Source of the DNA: JBHHWH01 sp046756405
GTDB taxonomy: Bacteria > Actinomycetota > Acidimicrobiia > Spongiisociales > ZC4RG35
Assembly: GCA_046756405.1 (NCBI GenBank)
Contig: JBHHWH010000013.1
Span: 1-38,646 of the forward strand
DNA: 38,646 nt
Reading direction: 5' to 3'
This document shows, piece by piece, positions 1 through 8,309 of the stretch (within the stretch, counting starts at the first letter, position 1; each line of letters opens with the position of its first letter). Position numbers and translations under genes: made by a program. The notes below the pieces were generated by a model. It was given only the letters and a program-made list of their open reading frames with translations. It was not told where the DNA came from and did no database searches.

Positions 1-21
1 CCGCCCGGTCAGGCCGGGCGG
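1..21. terminator. GC-rich stem-loop at window start
   Basis: Bases 1-8 (CCGCCCGG) are perfectly complementary to 14-21 (CCGGGCGG), leaving a 5-base loop. It sits about 40 bases before the start of the first nos-operon gene. No T-run follows on the plus strand, so it could be a weak terminator of an unseen upstream gene, or an mRNA-stabilising hairpin between genes of one transcript. Confidence 0.3.
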
Positions 22-61
22 CACCCGCCCCGAAAGGTAGGGATGAGAAGGGACAAAGACG

Positions 62-736
62 ATGGCGACCCTTAGGGACAGGATCCTGGGCCCGAGGGTT
101 CCCGAGGAGGAGCGGGCCGCCCACGCGGAGCGCTACCGCAAGCCGACTCTTTTCTTCGTCGGCGCGGCCTTCCTTCTCGTGGTCTCCTTGTTTCTTCCCT
201 ACTGGATTCTCCGCCTCGTAGCACCGCAGTTTCCCGACGGCCTCGTGGTGCGGGCCTATGTCAATCGTCTCGAAGGTGATGTTGAGATCCTCGAAGGCCT
301 GAACCACTACGTGGGCATGCCCTCCTTCTCCCATGGCGCGGTTCTAGAGCGAGAGCTGTCGATCATCGCCATCACGGTGCTCGCCGGGCTCCTTGTTGCC
401 GCTCTCTTCTTTAACAACCGCTGGGTCATCGTGTTCACCGTCCCCGCCCTTCTGTACCCGCTGATCTTCGTAGCCGACCTCCAGTACTGGCTGTGGAGGT
501 ACGGGCACAGTCTCGATCCCAGCGCGCCGCTCTCCGGCGCCGTGGGTGAGTTCACCCCCCCGGTGTTCGGACCGGCCCGCATCGCCCAGTTCGAGACCCT
601 GGCCCTCCCGGGGCCCGGCCTCATCCTGGCAGCCGTCGCCTCTGTGCTGGTCGCCCTCGGGCTCTGGTACCACCGTGAGGCCTACAAGCCCCTCCTGGAG
701 GCGATCGACCAACCGACGCGGGAAGGAAGAACGTGA
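62..736 (+). CDS. NosB-like polytopic membrane protein, first gene of nos operon
   Basis: The protein has 224 residues. The start ATG follows a purine-rich AGAAGGGA ribosome site at 46-53. After a charged cytoplasmic N-terminus there are about four hydrophobic segments (residues about 29-50, 100-116, 120-140 and 185-203), with a large loop between the first and second that would face outside. No cofactor motif is visible. It overlaps nosD by 4 bases (GTGA), so it is translationally coupled to the N2O-reductase maturation genes. In clade II (atypical) nos clusters a membrane protein called NosB lies between nosZ and nosD; this gene has the same place and general architecture, but I assign it by position, not by a recognised signature. 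Its role is unknown; it may help assemble or anchor the reductase or feed electrons to it. Confidence 0.7.
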   Translation: MATLRDRILGPRVPEEERAAHAERYRKPTLFFVGAAFLLVVSLFLPYWILRLVAPQFPDGLVVRAYVNRLEGDVEILEGLNHYVGMPSFSHGAVLERELSIIAITVLAGLLVAALFFNNRWVIVFTVPALLYPLIFVADLQYWLWRYGHSLDPSAPLSGAVGEFTPPVFGPARIAQFETLALPGPGLILAAVASVLVALGLWYHREAYKPLLEAIDQPTREGRT

Positions 737-2097
737 GAGCTTTCTTTGTGGCCCTGGGCGTGGTTGCTCTCCTAGCGGGCGGGCTCGCCGCAACCGCAGA
801 TACCACAATCGACCTCCAGGCCTTCGTCGACGCGGCGCCTTCCGGAGCGGTCATCGACCTTCCGCCCGGTGTCTACACAGGCGGGATCACCATCGACAAG
901 CCGCTGACACTCCGGGGGGAGGGGGAGGTGACCATCGACGGGGGAGGCGAGGGCAGGGTCATCACAGTGACCGCTCCTGACGTGACTTTGGAGGGACTCG
1001 TCGTTCGTGGCTCGGGTGACTCGCTGGATCGGGAGGACGCAGGTATCTATGCCGATGGCGCTCCTCGGTTGCGGGTGCTGAATAACCGCCTCGAAGACGT
1101 GCTCTTCGGGATTTTTCTCTACCAGGCTCCCGATGCGGTGGTGAAGGGCAACACGGTCGTCGGCAAGGATCTCTTTATTGCCCGTCGCGGGGACGCCATA
1201 CGCCTCTGGGAGTCGCACCGCAGCGTGGTCGAAGGCAACGTCGTGGATGGTGCCCGAGACACTGTCTTCTGGTTCTGTGACGATATCGTCATCCGCGGCA
1301 ACAGGATATCCAACGGACGCTACGGGCTCCATTTCATGTATAGCGACGGGGCCCTCGTAGAGGAGAATGCCCTCATTGACAACAGCGTCGGGTCCTTCCT
1401 CATGTACAGCCGGGATCTGGTCCTGCGACGCAATCTCATCTCCGGCAACAACGGTCCCAGCGGATACGGGGTCGGGCTGAAGGACATGGACGGGTCTCGG
1501 TTGGAGGACAACCTGCTGGTGGGGAACAGGGCCGGTGTCTTCTTCGATAACTCACCTGCAATCTTCACGGAGACGCAGCACTTCAGCGGCAACCTGTTCG
1601 CCTACAACCAGATCGGAGTGCTCTTTCTGCCCTCGGTGCGGGGGAACGTGTTTTGGGGGAACTCCTTCGTCGACAACACCGTCCAGGTGAGCGTCCAGGG
1701 AGGGGGGAGGTTCGAGGGGAACATCTGGACCCGGGACGGGATCGGAAACTACTGGTCCGACTACGCCGGCTACGACGCCGATGGCGATGGGTTCGGAGAC
1801 GTCCCGTACCGACTCGACGACCTGTACGACTATCTCGTCGACCGCAATCCCGAAGTTATGATCTTTGCCGACACGCCCGCCGCCAAGGCGCTCGACCTGG
1901 CTGCGAGAGCTTTTCCTGTGGTCAAACCCCGACCAAAGGTGGAGGATCCACGTCCTCTGATCACGCCACCCGCCTTCCCTGATCCGCCCTTCGATCTGGG
2001 GGTGCGGACGAGTCCACGGTTGCTGGCCTACTCGCTGGTGATGCTGGCACTGGCCGGGGGAATCGTCTTCTCGACCCGAGCTAGGAGAACATCGTGA
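733..2097 (+). CDS. nosD: NosD, periplasmic copper-site maturation protein
   Basis: NosD works with the NosFY ABC transporter to assemble the Cu sites of nitrous oxide reductase outside the cytoplasm. The 454-residue product starts at a GTG overlapping the previous stop. An N-terminal signal peptide (residues about 1-21, ending near LAATA) precedes a long series of right-handed beta-helix coils of the NosD/CASH type (about 30-350), rich in N-x-(I/L/V)-x-x-N turns such as NNRL, GNVV, GNRI and DNLL. Near 345-365 is a D-x-D-x-D-G-F-G-D-x-P-Y segment (DADGDGFGDVPY), typical of NosD C-termini. Unusually, residues about 429-447 form a hydrophobic segment followed by RARR, suggesting a C-terminal membrane anchor with a short cytoplasmic tail. 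The gene overlaps nosF and is surely in its operon. Confidence 0.93.
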   Translation: MRAFFVALGVVALLAGGLAATADTTIDLQAFVDAAPSGAVIDLPPGVYTGGITIDKPLTLRGEGEVTIDGGGEGRVITVTAPDVTLEGLVVRGSGDSLDREDAGIYADGAPRLRVLNNRLEDVLFGIFLYQAPDAVVKGNTVVGKDLFIARRGDAIRLWESHRSVVEGNVVDGARDTVFWFCDDIVIRGNRISNGRYGLHFMYSDGALVEENALIDNSVGSFLMYSRDLVLRRNLISGNNGPSGYGVGLKDMDGSRLEDNLLVGNRAGVFFDNSPAIFTETQHFSGNLFAYNQIGVLFLPSVRGNVFWGNSFVDNTVQVSVQGGGRFEGNIWTRDGIGNYWSDYAGYDADGDGFGDVPYRLDDLYDYLVDRNPEVMIFADTPAAKALDLAARAFPVVKPRPKVEDPRPLITPPAFPDPPFDLGVRTSPRLLAYSLVMLALAGGIVFSTRARRTS

Positions 2098-2951
2098 TGA
2101 TTGACATCCAGGACCTGAGCAAACGATACGGAAAGACGACGGTGCTCGACGGCTTCTCCCTCGACGTGACGCGGGGCGAGGCGGTGGCCCTGTGGGGGCC
2201 CAACGGCGCCGGGAAGACCACCGTCGTCCGTTGCATCCTGGGATTGGTCGACTACGACGGCCGCATCGAAGTCGACGGACTCGACTCCCGCAGCAGGGGT
2301 AAGGCGGTTCGCTCTCGCCTCGGATATGTAGCCCAGGAACTCTCCTTCTATGACGATATGGCGGTTGTCGACGTGATGGACTACTCGGCGACTCTGCGGG
2401 GACTGGGGCCGCGACGGGTGGACGAGATGCTGGAGATGTTCCGGCTCGGGGAACACCGGACGAAACGGGTGGCAGAGCTCTCTGGAGGTCTCAAACAACG
2501 CCTGGCTCTGGCCACGGCACTACTGCCTGACCCACCGGTGCTGCTCTTGGACGAACCCACATCGAACCTCGACGCTCACAGTCGTGAGGAAACCATCGAG
2601 CTATTCGAGAAGCTCCGAGAGCAAGGACGGACGATCCTCCTCACCACGCACCACATGGAGGAGATGGGGATGCTGGTTGACCGGGTGGTGGCCATGGAGG
2701 AAGGACAGATAGTCACCGAGTGCGCCCCCGGTGAACTTGCGGAGCGTCTCGGCCTCCGGGTCTGGCTCCACGTCATCCTGGCGGAACAGGACACGCCGCG
2801 AGCTCTCGAGATCCTGAAGGGAAGCGGCTTCAACGTCCGGGTGAATTCGGCGGGGATCATCGTCGAGGTCGTAGCTCAGAGGAAGGGCGATGCGCTCAAC
2901 ACGCTGCATCGGGCCGGATTTGAGATAAGAGACTTGGAGGTGTGGTCATGA
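2097..2951 (+). CDS. nosF: NosF, ABC transporter ATP-binding protein of the Nos system
   Basis: This ATPase energises NosY and, with NosD, is needed for the copper-sulfide (CuZ) centre of N2O reductase; the transported cargo is thought to be a sulfur species. The product is 284 residues from the ATG at 2097, which overlaps the nosD TGA as TGATG; a GTG three bases earlier is an alternative. Visible motifs are Walker A GPNGAGKTT near residue 38, the Q-loop YVAQE, the signature LSGGLKQR near 130, Walker B VLLLDEPTSNLD near 150-160 and the switch His in LLTTHHMEE. The C-terminal 70 residues have the usual regulatory extension. The stop overlaps the start of nosY. Confidence 0.93.
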   Translation: MIDIQDLSKRYGKTTVLDGFSLDVTRGEAVALWGPNGAGKTTVVRCILGLVDYDGRIEVDGLDSRSRGKAVRSRLGYVAQELSFYDDMAVVDVMDYSATLRGLGPRRVDEMLEMFRLGEHRTKRVAELSGGLKQRLALATALLPDPPVLLLDEPTSNLDAHSREETIELFEKLREQGRTILLTTHHMEEMGMLVDRVVAMEEGQIVTECAPGELAERLGLRVWLHVILAEQDTPRALEILKGSGFNVRVNSAGIIVEVVAQRKGDALNTLHRAGFEIRDLEVWS

Positions 2952-3832
2952 CTGCTGCCACAGCGAGATACAAGGAGCGTGTTGGAGACGTTCCAGAACG
3001 AGCGGAGGGGCGGGCCATCCTGGCCATCGCTCGCAAGGAACTCGGTGATGCGGTGCGGAGCCGCTGGTTCTGGATGTGGACTCTGGCCTTCGCTGTACTG
3101 GCGGCGGCGCTCGCTGTCGTCGCCCTGCCCGGCTCCCGAATCGCCGGCGCTGCCAGTTACGGGCGTACCGCGGCCTCCCTGGTAGCGCTGACCCAGATCA
3201 TTGTCCCCCTCATGGGGCTCACTCTAGGAGCCCAGACGATAGCCGCCCAGCGGGAGAGCGGAGCGATGCGGTTTCTCCTCGCCCATCCGGTGAACCGGAC
3301 CGAAGCGTTCTGGGGGATCTATCTAGGGACGGCCTCCGCCCTCACCGCTGCCGTGGCCGCCGGCTTCGGCTCGGCAGGTGTGGTGACGGCCCTCCGCAGC
3401 GGCGGCGGTCAGGCCGGATCGTTCCTCCGCATCGCTTTCCTCGCCTGGGCTCTGCTCCTCGCCATGCTGGGGGTGGGGATGCTGATCAGCACCTTTGCCG
3501 CCAGTGCCTCGGCGGCCCTGGGCTCTGCAGTGTTCGTCTGGTTGGTGTTGGTGTTCTTAGGAGACCTGGGGCTGATGGGCAGCGCGATAGCTACCCGCTT
3601 GCCCGTCTCCGCGCTGTTCTTCTCCACCATCGCCAACCCGGTGGAGGCCTTCCGTCTCGCCTCCCTGGCGTCCTTTGCCGACTCCCTCGACATCCTCGGT
3701 CCTGCGGGCAGCTATGCCGTCGACGCCCTGGAGGCGGCGCTGGTCCCGACGATTGTCGGGAGCCTGCTGGCATGGATCGCCCTCCCTCTGGTCGGGGCCT
3801 GGACTCGTTTCCGCAACAGGAGGGACCTGTGA
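2948..3832 (+). CDS. nosY: NosY, ABC-2 type permease of the Nos system
   Basis: NosY is the membrane half of the NosFY transporter. The chosen ATG at 2948 overlaps the nosF stop (ATGA); a GTG six bases upstream is also possible. The product has 294 residues, with an N-terminal amphipathic stretch (AILAIARKELGDAVRSRWFW) before the first membrane segment, as in other NosY and ABC-2 permeases, then about six hydrophobic helices. The loop QRESGAMRFLLAHPVNRTE, between helices two and three, is the coupling region typical of the family. The gene lies between nosF and nosL with overlapping codons, so stoichiometry is probably fixed by translational coupling. Confidence 0.92.
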   Translation: MTAATARYKERVGDVPERAEGRAILAIARKELGDAVRSRWFWMWTLAFAVLAAALAVVALPGSRIAGAASYGRTAASLVALTQIIVPLMGLTLGAQTIAAQRESGAMRFLLAHPVNRTEAFWGIYLGTASALTAAVAAGFGSAGVVTALRSGGGQAGSFLRIAFLAWALLLAMLGVGMLISTFAASASAALGSAVFVWLVLVFLGDLGLMGSAIATRLPVSALFFSTIANPVEAFRLASLASFADSLDILGPAGSYAVDALEAALVPTIVGSLLAWIALPLVGAWTRFRNRRDL

Positions 3833-4302
3833 TGAGATCCTGGTACGTAGTCCTGGCCGTTGTTGGCCTCCTGGTGGGAAGCTGCACTTCTGCCGATGTG
3901 TCCGAAGGTCCTCCAGAGATCAACTACGGACGCGACATCTGCTTCCAATGCGGGATGATCATCAGTGAGGCCCGCTACGCCGCCGCCTACCGCCTCCCCG
4001 ACGGAACGGAGAAGAGGTTCGACGACCTCGGGGGACTGCTGATCCACGGTCACGAGAGCGGAGATCTGGGGTCTGCTGAGGTCTGGGTCCACGACGTGGA
4101 GACCGAGGAGTGGCTCCGGGCCGAAGAGGCCTTCTACGTGATGACAGGCGACGGGCGCACTCCGATGGCCTATGGGATTATTGCGTTTGCCGATCAGGCG
4201 CGGGCTCAGGTCATTGCCGACGGCCTCGGTGCCGAAGTGCTCACCTGGGCGGCGGTTGCTGCCATGTCCCCCGACCATGTGGCCCACTCCCAGCACGGTT
4301 AG
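3832..4302 (+). CDS. nosL: NosL, copper-delivery lipoprotein
   Basis: NosL is an outward-facing lipoprotein that binds Cu(I) and passes it to NosZ maturation. I start it at ATG 3832, which overlaps the nosY stop (TGATG) and has a strong AGGAGGG site at 3818-3824; the open frame extends further 5' but only as a shadow of nosY. The product is 156 residues. A short signal peptide ends in a lipobox, VGSC, giving a lipidated Cys18. The copper motif C-x2-C-G-M follows at residues 37-42, and the family's KRFDDLGGLL segment and WVHDVETEEWL segment are intact. It is the last gene of the nos operon; its final four bases overlap the stop of the convergent DUF998 gene. Confidence 0.93.
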   Translation: MRSWYVVLAVVGLLVGSCTSADVSEGPPEINYGRDICFQCGMIISEARYAAAYRLPDGTEKRFDDLGGLLIHGHESGDLGSAEVWVHDVETEEWLRAEEAFYVMTGDGRTPMAYGIIAFADQARAQVIADGLGAEVLTWAAVAAMSPDHVAHSQHG

Positions 4303-5063
4303 GGGTGTTGTCGGTGGCTCAGGGACGCGAAGCCGGTGATGACGAACCAGACCACTGACATGCCAATGGAGATCCGTTGCCAGATGCCGGTGGTGTTCGT
4401 GAGGAGAGAAGACGGAAGCGCCTCAGCGGTGAAGGTGAGGAAGCTTGTGGCGATGATGACGAACGCGAGGACGCCGGTGACCCGTCTGTAGCTCCTCTGT
4501 CCTGGTAGGAGTCGAAGCCTCAGCCAAGCAACCGCCGGTGCGGTTCCAAATCCGATGAACCCCGCGAGCACCAACACAAAGTGGATGACGTCCTGAGCTG
4601 CGGCTTCCTTGGTCCACGGGGCGGGACATCCCGGACTGCAGGGGAAGAAGCTCGAGATGGCAATGAGCAACCCGCTGGCGAAACCGACCACGACAACGAT
4701 CCTTCCCAGGGGTGTCCTGAGCCGCCACAGGATTGCCGTGAGCAGCATCAGTCCTGCCCCGGCGGCGAAGAGTCCGAAAGCGACCAGGGCTGCCATCGGG
4801 GCGCCTTCGGCGCTGAGCTGGCTGACGGGTTCGCGGTGGCTGTATGCGGGGTCGAAGCCGGCCGCCACCAAGATGGTGACGATCATGATGACGGGGCCTG
4901 TCAGGCTTAGCCAGACCAGACGCCGAAACGGGGTCGAGGGAGCAGGGCCGGGCTGGGACCCGGGGAGCTCGAAGCTGTGCACCGATGTTTGGCTAACGGA
5001 GACAGCTTCGGCGTTCACTGCCTCGGGTTCTGTTTGTTGGGCAGGCATGCTCTCCAGGAACAT
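4299..5063 (-). CDS. DUF998 family membrane protein
   Basis: The product is 254 residues with about 45 polar residues at the N-terminus and then six predicted membrane helices. The pattern of SHREPVSQLSAEG after helix one, paired with a CSPGCPAP loop and a conserved DxxHFVLVLAGF segment, fits the DUF998 family of six-helix proteins, whose function is not known. A second start at 5048 (MPAQQ) has a nearby GGAGA and may be the real one. The gene is convergent with nosL (4-base overlap) and lies 37 bases after the amino-acid permease on the same strand, so the two may be cotranscribed. Confidence 0.75.
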   Translation of the reverse strand: MFLESMPAQQTEPEAVNAEAVSVSQTSVHSFELPGSQPGPAPSTPFRRLVWLSLTGPVIMIVTILVAAGFDPAYSHREPVSQLSAEGAPMAALVAFGLFAAGAGLMLLTAILWRLRTPLGRIVVVVGFASGLLIAISSFFPCSPGCPAPWTKEAAAQDVIHFVLVLAGFIGFGTAPAVAWLRLRLLPGQRSYRRVTGVLAFVIIATSFLTFTAEALPSSLLTNTTGIWQRISIGMSVVWFVITGFASLSHRQHP

Positions 5064-5100
5064 CGGAAGATCAGTTCGATCACCTGAGGGATCGGGAGTC

Positions 5101-6417
5101 TCAGGTGACCTGCCGGACCCTGGGGGTGCTGAAGGCGGCGTAGACGCGTTGAGCTACGAAGCTGAACAGATACATGGCGCCGACCCAGGCGAGGGTCGTG
5201 GGGTCGTTCGTGGCCAGGTAGGTGACCAGAAGGGCGATCGTTGCCGCCATCAACATCATTCCGATCGCCACCACCCAGGCCTTCGCCTCGGTCCGGTGCC
5301 GCAGTCGCAGGTTGGCCGCGGAGACAGCGAAGGAGACTAGAAGGAAGGTCATGCTGGAGAACGAGGCGATCACCTCCAGAGAACCGAGCAGGGTCAGAGC
5401 CAAGCCGAGGGCGATCATCGACACCACGGCGATCCACGGAACATGGTTTTGGTTGCGAAGGGCGAGTTTCTGGGGCATGGTCCCCTCCTCTCCCATCTCA
5501 GCCATCATCCGGGAGGCTCCGAAGACTGTGCTGTTGACCGCCGACGAGGTGGCGAGAAGCGCGGCTAGGGAGACCAGGATTCCCCCCGCGGCTCCCAGAA
5601 CAGGCTGGGCCACGGCGGCTAAGGCGTACTCCTCGGCGGCGACGAGATCGTTCACCGAGAACGCGGTCACTGCTACGTAGGCGAGGGCCACGTAGATCAC
5701 CGTCACTACGGCGATCGAGCCGTATACGCCCCGGGGCACGTTCCGCTGTGGATCGTCGGTCTCCTGGACCGCGTTGGTGATGAGCTGGAAGCCCTCGTAG
5801 GCGACGAAGATCAGAGCTCCCGCCATCAGAATGCTCCCCGCTCCCTCTCCCAGGGCCTGGATCCCGCCGGTACCACGGGTGGCGACCAGGCCGGCGATGG
5901 CGAAGATGGCGAGGATCAGGATCTTGGCGTACACCACCAGATCTTCCGCCGTGCCGGTCATACGAGCTCCAGCAAGGTTGATAGCCAGGAAAAGCAACAG
6001 CACTGCTGCCGAGAGCACCAGACGCATCCCATAGGAGCCGGCGAAGCCCACCAGCTCGGATCCGTAGGCGCCGAAGGTGAAAGCGTACAAGCCGAGGGTT
6101 CCCACATATCCCAAGATCACCGTCCATCCGGTGATGGCACCCAGGCCGAGACGCTCCGGCCAGGCGCGGGAGACATAGGTGTAGCTGGCTCCGTCGGTGG
6201 GGAACGACGCGGCGAGTTTTACATAGGAGTAGCCGGCGAAAAACGCCACCACCCCACCGAGGGCCAGGGCGGCAACGACCCCTTCCCCGGCGATCTTGGC
6301 GCCGAGACCCAGGATGGAGAAGATCCCTCCCCCGATCATGCCGCCGACGCCGATGGCAATCAGTTCAGCAAGCCCTAGGGCCCCCTTTCTCCGCCTGTGA
6401 TGAAGACGGTGCGGCAT
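5101..6417 (-). CDS. APC family amino acid permease
   Basis: The product is 438 residues, with a basic N-terminus (MPHRLHHRRRKG) and about 12 hydrophobic helices. The opening helix contains GVGGMIGGGIFSILG, the unwound-helix substrate motif of APC transporters (consensus G-x-G-x-I/M-I-G-x-G-I-F). The SFPTDGASYTYVSRAWPE segment and the FVAYEGFQLITNAVQETDDPQRNVPRG segment are also family landmarks. The likely role is proton-coupled uptake of an amino acid or amine; specificity cannot be read from the sequence. No clear Shine-Dalgarno site precedes the ATG. Confidence 0.85.
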   Translation of the reverse strand: MPHRLHHRRRKGALGLAELIAIGVGGMIGGGIFSILGLGAKIAGEGVVAALALGGVVAFFAGYSYVKLAASFPTDGASYTYVSRAWPERLGLGAITGWTVILGYVGTLGLYAFTFGAYGSELVGFAGSYGMRLVLSAAVLLLFLAINLAGARMTGTAEDLVVYAKILILAIFAIAGLVATRGTGGIQALGEGAGSILMAGALIFVAYEGFQLITNAVQETDDPQRNVPRGVYGSIAVVTVIYVALAYVAVTAFSVNDLVAAEEYALAAVAQPVLGAAGGILVSLAALLATSSAVNSTVFGASRMMAEMGEEGTMPQKLALRNQNHVPWIAVVSMIALGLALTLLGSLEVIASFSSMTFLLVSFAVSAANLRLRHRTEAKAWVVAIGMMLMAATIALLVTYLATNDPTTLAWVGAMYLFSFVAQRVYAAFSTPRVRQVT

Positions 6418-6436
6418 GATCGACCCAGGGTAGGGC

Positions 6437-6586
6437 TCAGCTTTTGCCGGTGATCGTCCAGGCCTTGGCGATCAGCTCTATGCTGCCGTCCCGTCGGCGG
6501 GGGAGAGCCGCATCGACAAGGAACCTCAGTCTCTCCCGGCTTGGCCCGTCCAGGGAGGACACGTAGCTGGGCGCAGGGCCCTTCAG
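6437..6586 (-). pseudogene. C-terminal remnant of a class I SAM-dependent methyltransferase
   Basis: Reading the minus strand, the frame ending at the TGA at 6437-6439 encodes GPAPSYVSSL, then RERLRFLVDAALPRRRDGSI, then ELIAKAWTITGKS. This matches the usual C-terminus of UbiE-like methyltransferases (G-P-A-P-x-Y-V, L-P-x-x-x-D-G-S-I-x-L-x-A-K/R-A-W). The catalytic SAM-binding domain that should precede it, at higher coordinates, is absent; a stop (TGA) occurs two codons beyond HRLKG, and the DNA becomes the sigma-factor remnant on the other strand. The fragment is only about 50 codons and has no start, so it is not expected to be functional. Assignment is from memory of the family pattern. 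Confidence 0.55.
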
Positions 6587-6991
6587 GCGGTGCACTGCTC
6601 AGCCCCCTCTTACCCAGCCACCGACTGGCACCAGATCGTCACCCTCTACAATCACCTGTACCGGCTCATGCCCACCTCAATGGTGGCTCTCAATCGGACC
6701 ATCGCCATCGGGGAGGCCCACGGCCCGGATGCAGCCCTGGTCGCCCTCGATGCCATTGCCGGGGATCTGGATGCCTACCACCTGATGCATGCTGCTCGTG
6801 CCTCCATGTTGCGCCGGCTCGGACAGAAGGACGCCGCCAGGGATGCCTACGAGCGTGCCATCGACCTTGCCCCCACTGAGACAGAGCAGCGGTTCCTCAC
6901 CGGTCAGATCGAAGAGCTGTCTGCGGAGGTTGCGGGCGACAGGTGGTCGCTTAGGCTGAGCCGTAATTGGAGGGAACAGACGTTCGATTAG
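6587..6991 (+). pseudogene. Truncated ECF42-type RNA polymerase sigma factor, C-terminal domain only
   Basis: The plus-strand frame from about 6587 to the TAG at 6989 reads AVHCSAPSYPATDWHQIVTL, then LNRTIAIGEAHGPDAA, YHLMHAARASMLRRLGQKD and AYERAIDLAPTETEQRFL. This is the long TPR-like C-terminal extension of ECF42 sigma factors. The promoter-recognition regions sigma-2 and sigma-4, normally about 170 residues upstream, are missing; upstream codons in frame do not resemble the family. A GTG at 6590 could allow a 133-residue protein, but no ribosome site is evident. It ends 9 bases before dinB. Most likely a decaying remnant; a stand-alone TPR protein is possible. Confidence 0.7.
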
Positions 6992-7000
6992 TATGAGCGC

Positions 7001-8242
7001 ATGGCGGGTGTAGCCACCATCCTTCATGCCGATCTCGACGCCTTTTACGCCTCGGTGGAGCAGCTCCTCGACCCCTCGTTACGGGGGAAGCCGATCGCTG
7101 TAGGAGGTGGTGTCGTCCTCGCCGCCTCCTACGAGGCCAAGGCCTTCGGGGTGCACGGCGGTATGTCGGGGAGGCAGGCGCGTCAGCTTTGCCCGCAGAT
7201 CCGGTTCGTGGGCGGGAACTTCAAGGAGTACGTGCGGCTTGGAGACGAGGTCATGGAGATACTGCGCAGCTATACGCCGGTTATCGAGCGCATCTCCATC
7301 GACGAGGCTTTCCTCGACGTCTCAGGCTCGGTCCACCTGTTTGGGCCACCCGCCCAGATAGGCGCCGCGATCCGCCATCGGGTGAGGGATGAGGTGGGTC
7401 TGTCCATCTCGGTAGGCGTGGCCCGGACCAAACACCTCGCCAAGATCGCCTCGCAGGTGGCTAAACCCGACGGTCTAGTGGTAGTCGAGCCGGAGCGGGA
7501 AACCGAGTTTCTCCACCCGTTGCCCGTGGACCTCCTGTGGGGGGTCGGTCCGGTGACCAAGCACCGTCTGGTCGGTAGGGGGATAGTGACGATCGGGGAT
7601 CTAGCCGAAACCCCGGGCGGATCTCTGGAGCGGCTCCTCGGCCGGGCGGTGGGTGGCAAGCTCGGGGCCCTGGCCTGGAATGAGGATCCACGCCGTGTGG
7701 AGACCCACCGCCGTGCCTCCTCCGTCAGCGCCCAGTCGGCCCTGGGCCGCCGGGTGGCGTCCGATGACGTGATCAGGGGGACCGTTCGGCATCTGAGCGA
7801 CCGTGTGGCGCCGAGGCTGCGGGCCAAACAGCGGGCAGGGAGGACGATCACAGTGCGGGTCAGGTTCGAGGACCTTTCGGCGGTGACACGATCTGTGACG
7901 TTGCCCGCAGCGGTGGCGGTGACACCCATCATCGCCGCGGTTGCCGAGGACCTGGTTCAGTCGGCATTGGCGGATCACCCCAACCGTAGGGTTATCACGC
8001 TGGTGTCGGTGGCAGTCTCCAACCTTGTGTACGAGGAGGCGTTACAGCTAGAACTGCCCCTCGACCTTGGCGACCAGGGACTACGGCCGGGGACCGAGGA
8101 GGGAGCCGAGCGCTGGGCCCTCGACAGGGCCGTGGATGAGGTTCGGGAGAGGTTCGGTCGCAACGCGGTGGGCTATGCCTCGGTGGCGCTTAGCGGCGAC
8201 CGGTCAGTCCCCGACGCATTCCGCGAACTTGCCGAACGCTGA
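7001..8242 (+). CDS. dinB: DNA polymerase IV (Y-family translesion polymerase)
   Basis: This is a distributive, proofreading-free polymerase that copies past damaged template bases. The 413-residue length is in the family range. Catalytic acidic residues are in place: HADLDAF gives Asp11, and SIDEAFLDV gives Asp101 and Glu102. The YEAKAFGV segment of the fingers, the GVARTKHLAKIASQVAKPDG segment of the palm/thumb and the thumb HhH segment LLWGVGPVTKHRL are all present, followed by the little-finger domain from about residue 235. No clear C-terminal beta-clamp motif stands out, although QLELPL at about residue 350 resembles one and sits in the right place. The gene follows the sigma-factor remnant by 9 bases; no LexA box was recognised. 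Confidence 0.95.
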   Translation: MAGVATILHADLDAFYASVEQLLDPSLRGKPIAVGGGVVLAASYEAKAFGVHGGMSGRQARQLCPQIRFVGGNFKEYVRLGDEVMEILRSYTPVIERISIDEAFLDVSGSVHLFGPPAQIGAAIRHRVRDEVGLSISVGVARTKHLAKIASQVAKPDGLVVVEPERETEFLHPLPVDLLWGVGPVTKHRLVGRGIVTIGDLAETPGGSLERLLGRAVGGKLGALAWNEDPRRVETHRRASSVSAQSALGRRVASDDVIRGTVRHLSDRVAPRLRAKQRAGRTITVRVRFEDLSAVTRSVTLPAAVAVTPIIAAVAEDLVQSALADHPNRRVITLVSVAVSNLVYEEALQLELPLDLGDQGLRPGTEEGAERWALDRAVDEVRERFGRNAVGYASVALSGDRSVPDAFRELAER

Positions 8243-8309
8243 GCCGGTAGGGCCTCGACTCAGAAGCTCCGAACCCTCTCGGGGCCTCGTCAGATCAGGA
8301 GAGCGGGCA

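Noticed and set aside
3076..3831. Long plus-strand frame extending nosL 252 codons upstream
   Set aside because: The extension overlaps nosY in another frame, lacks family features and precedes a good lipobox start with its own ribosome site at 3818-3824.
8243..8309. Possible terminator between convergent dinB and the SPFH gene
   Set aside because: Short matching bits (CTCTC/GAGAG, repeated GGGCCTCG) do not form a convincing stem with a T-run.
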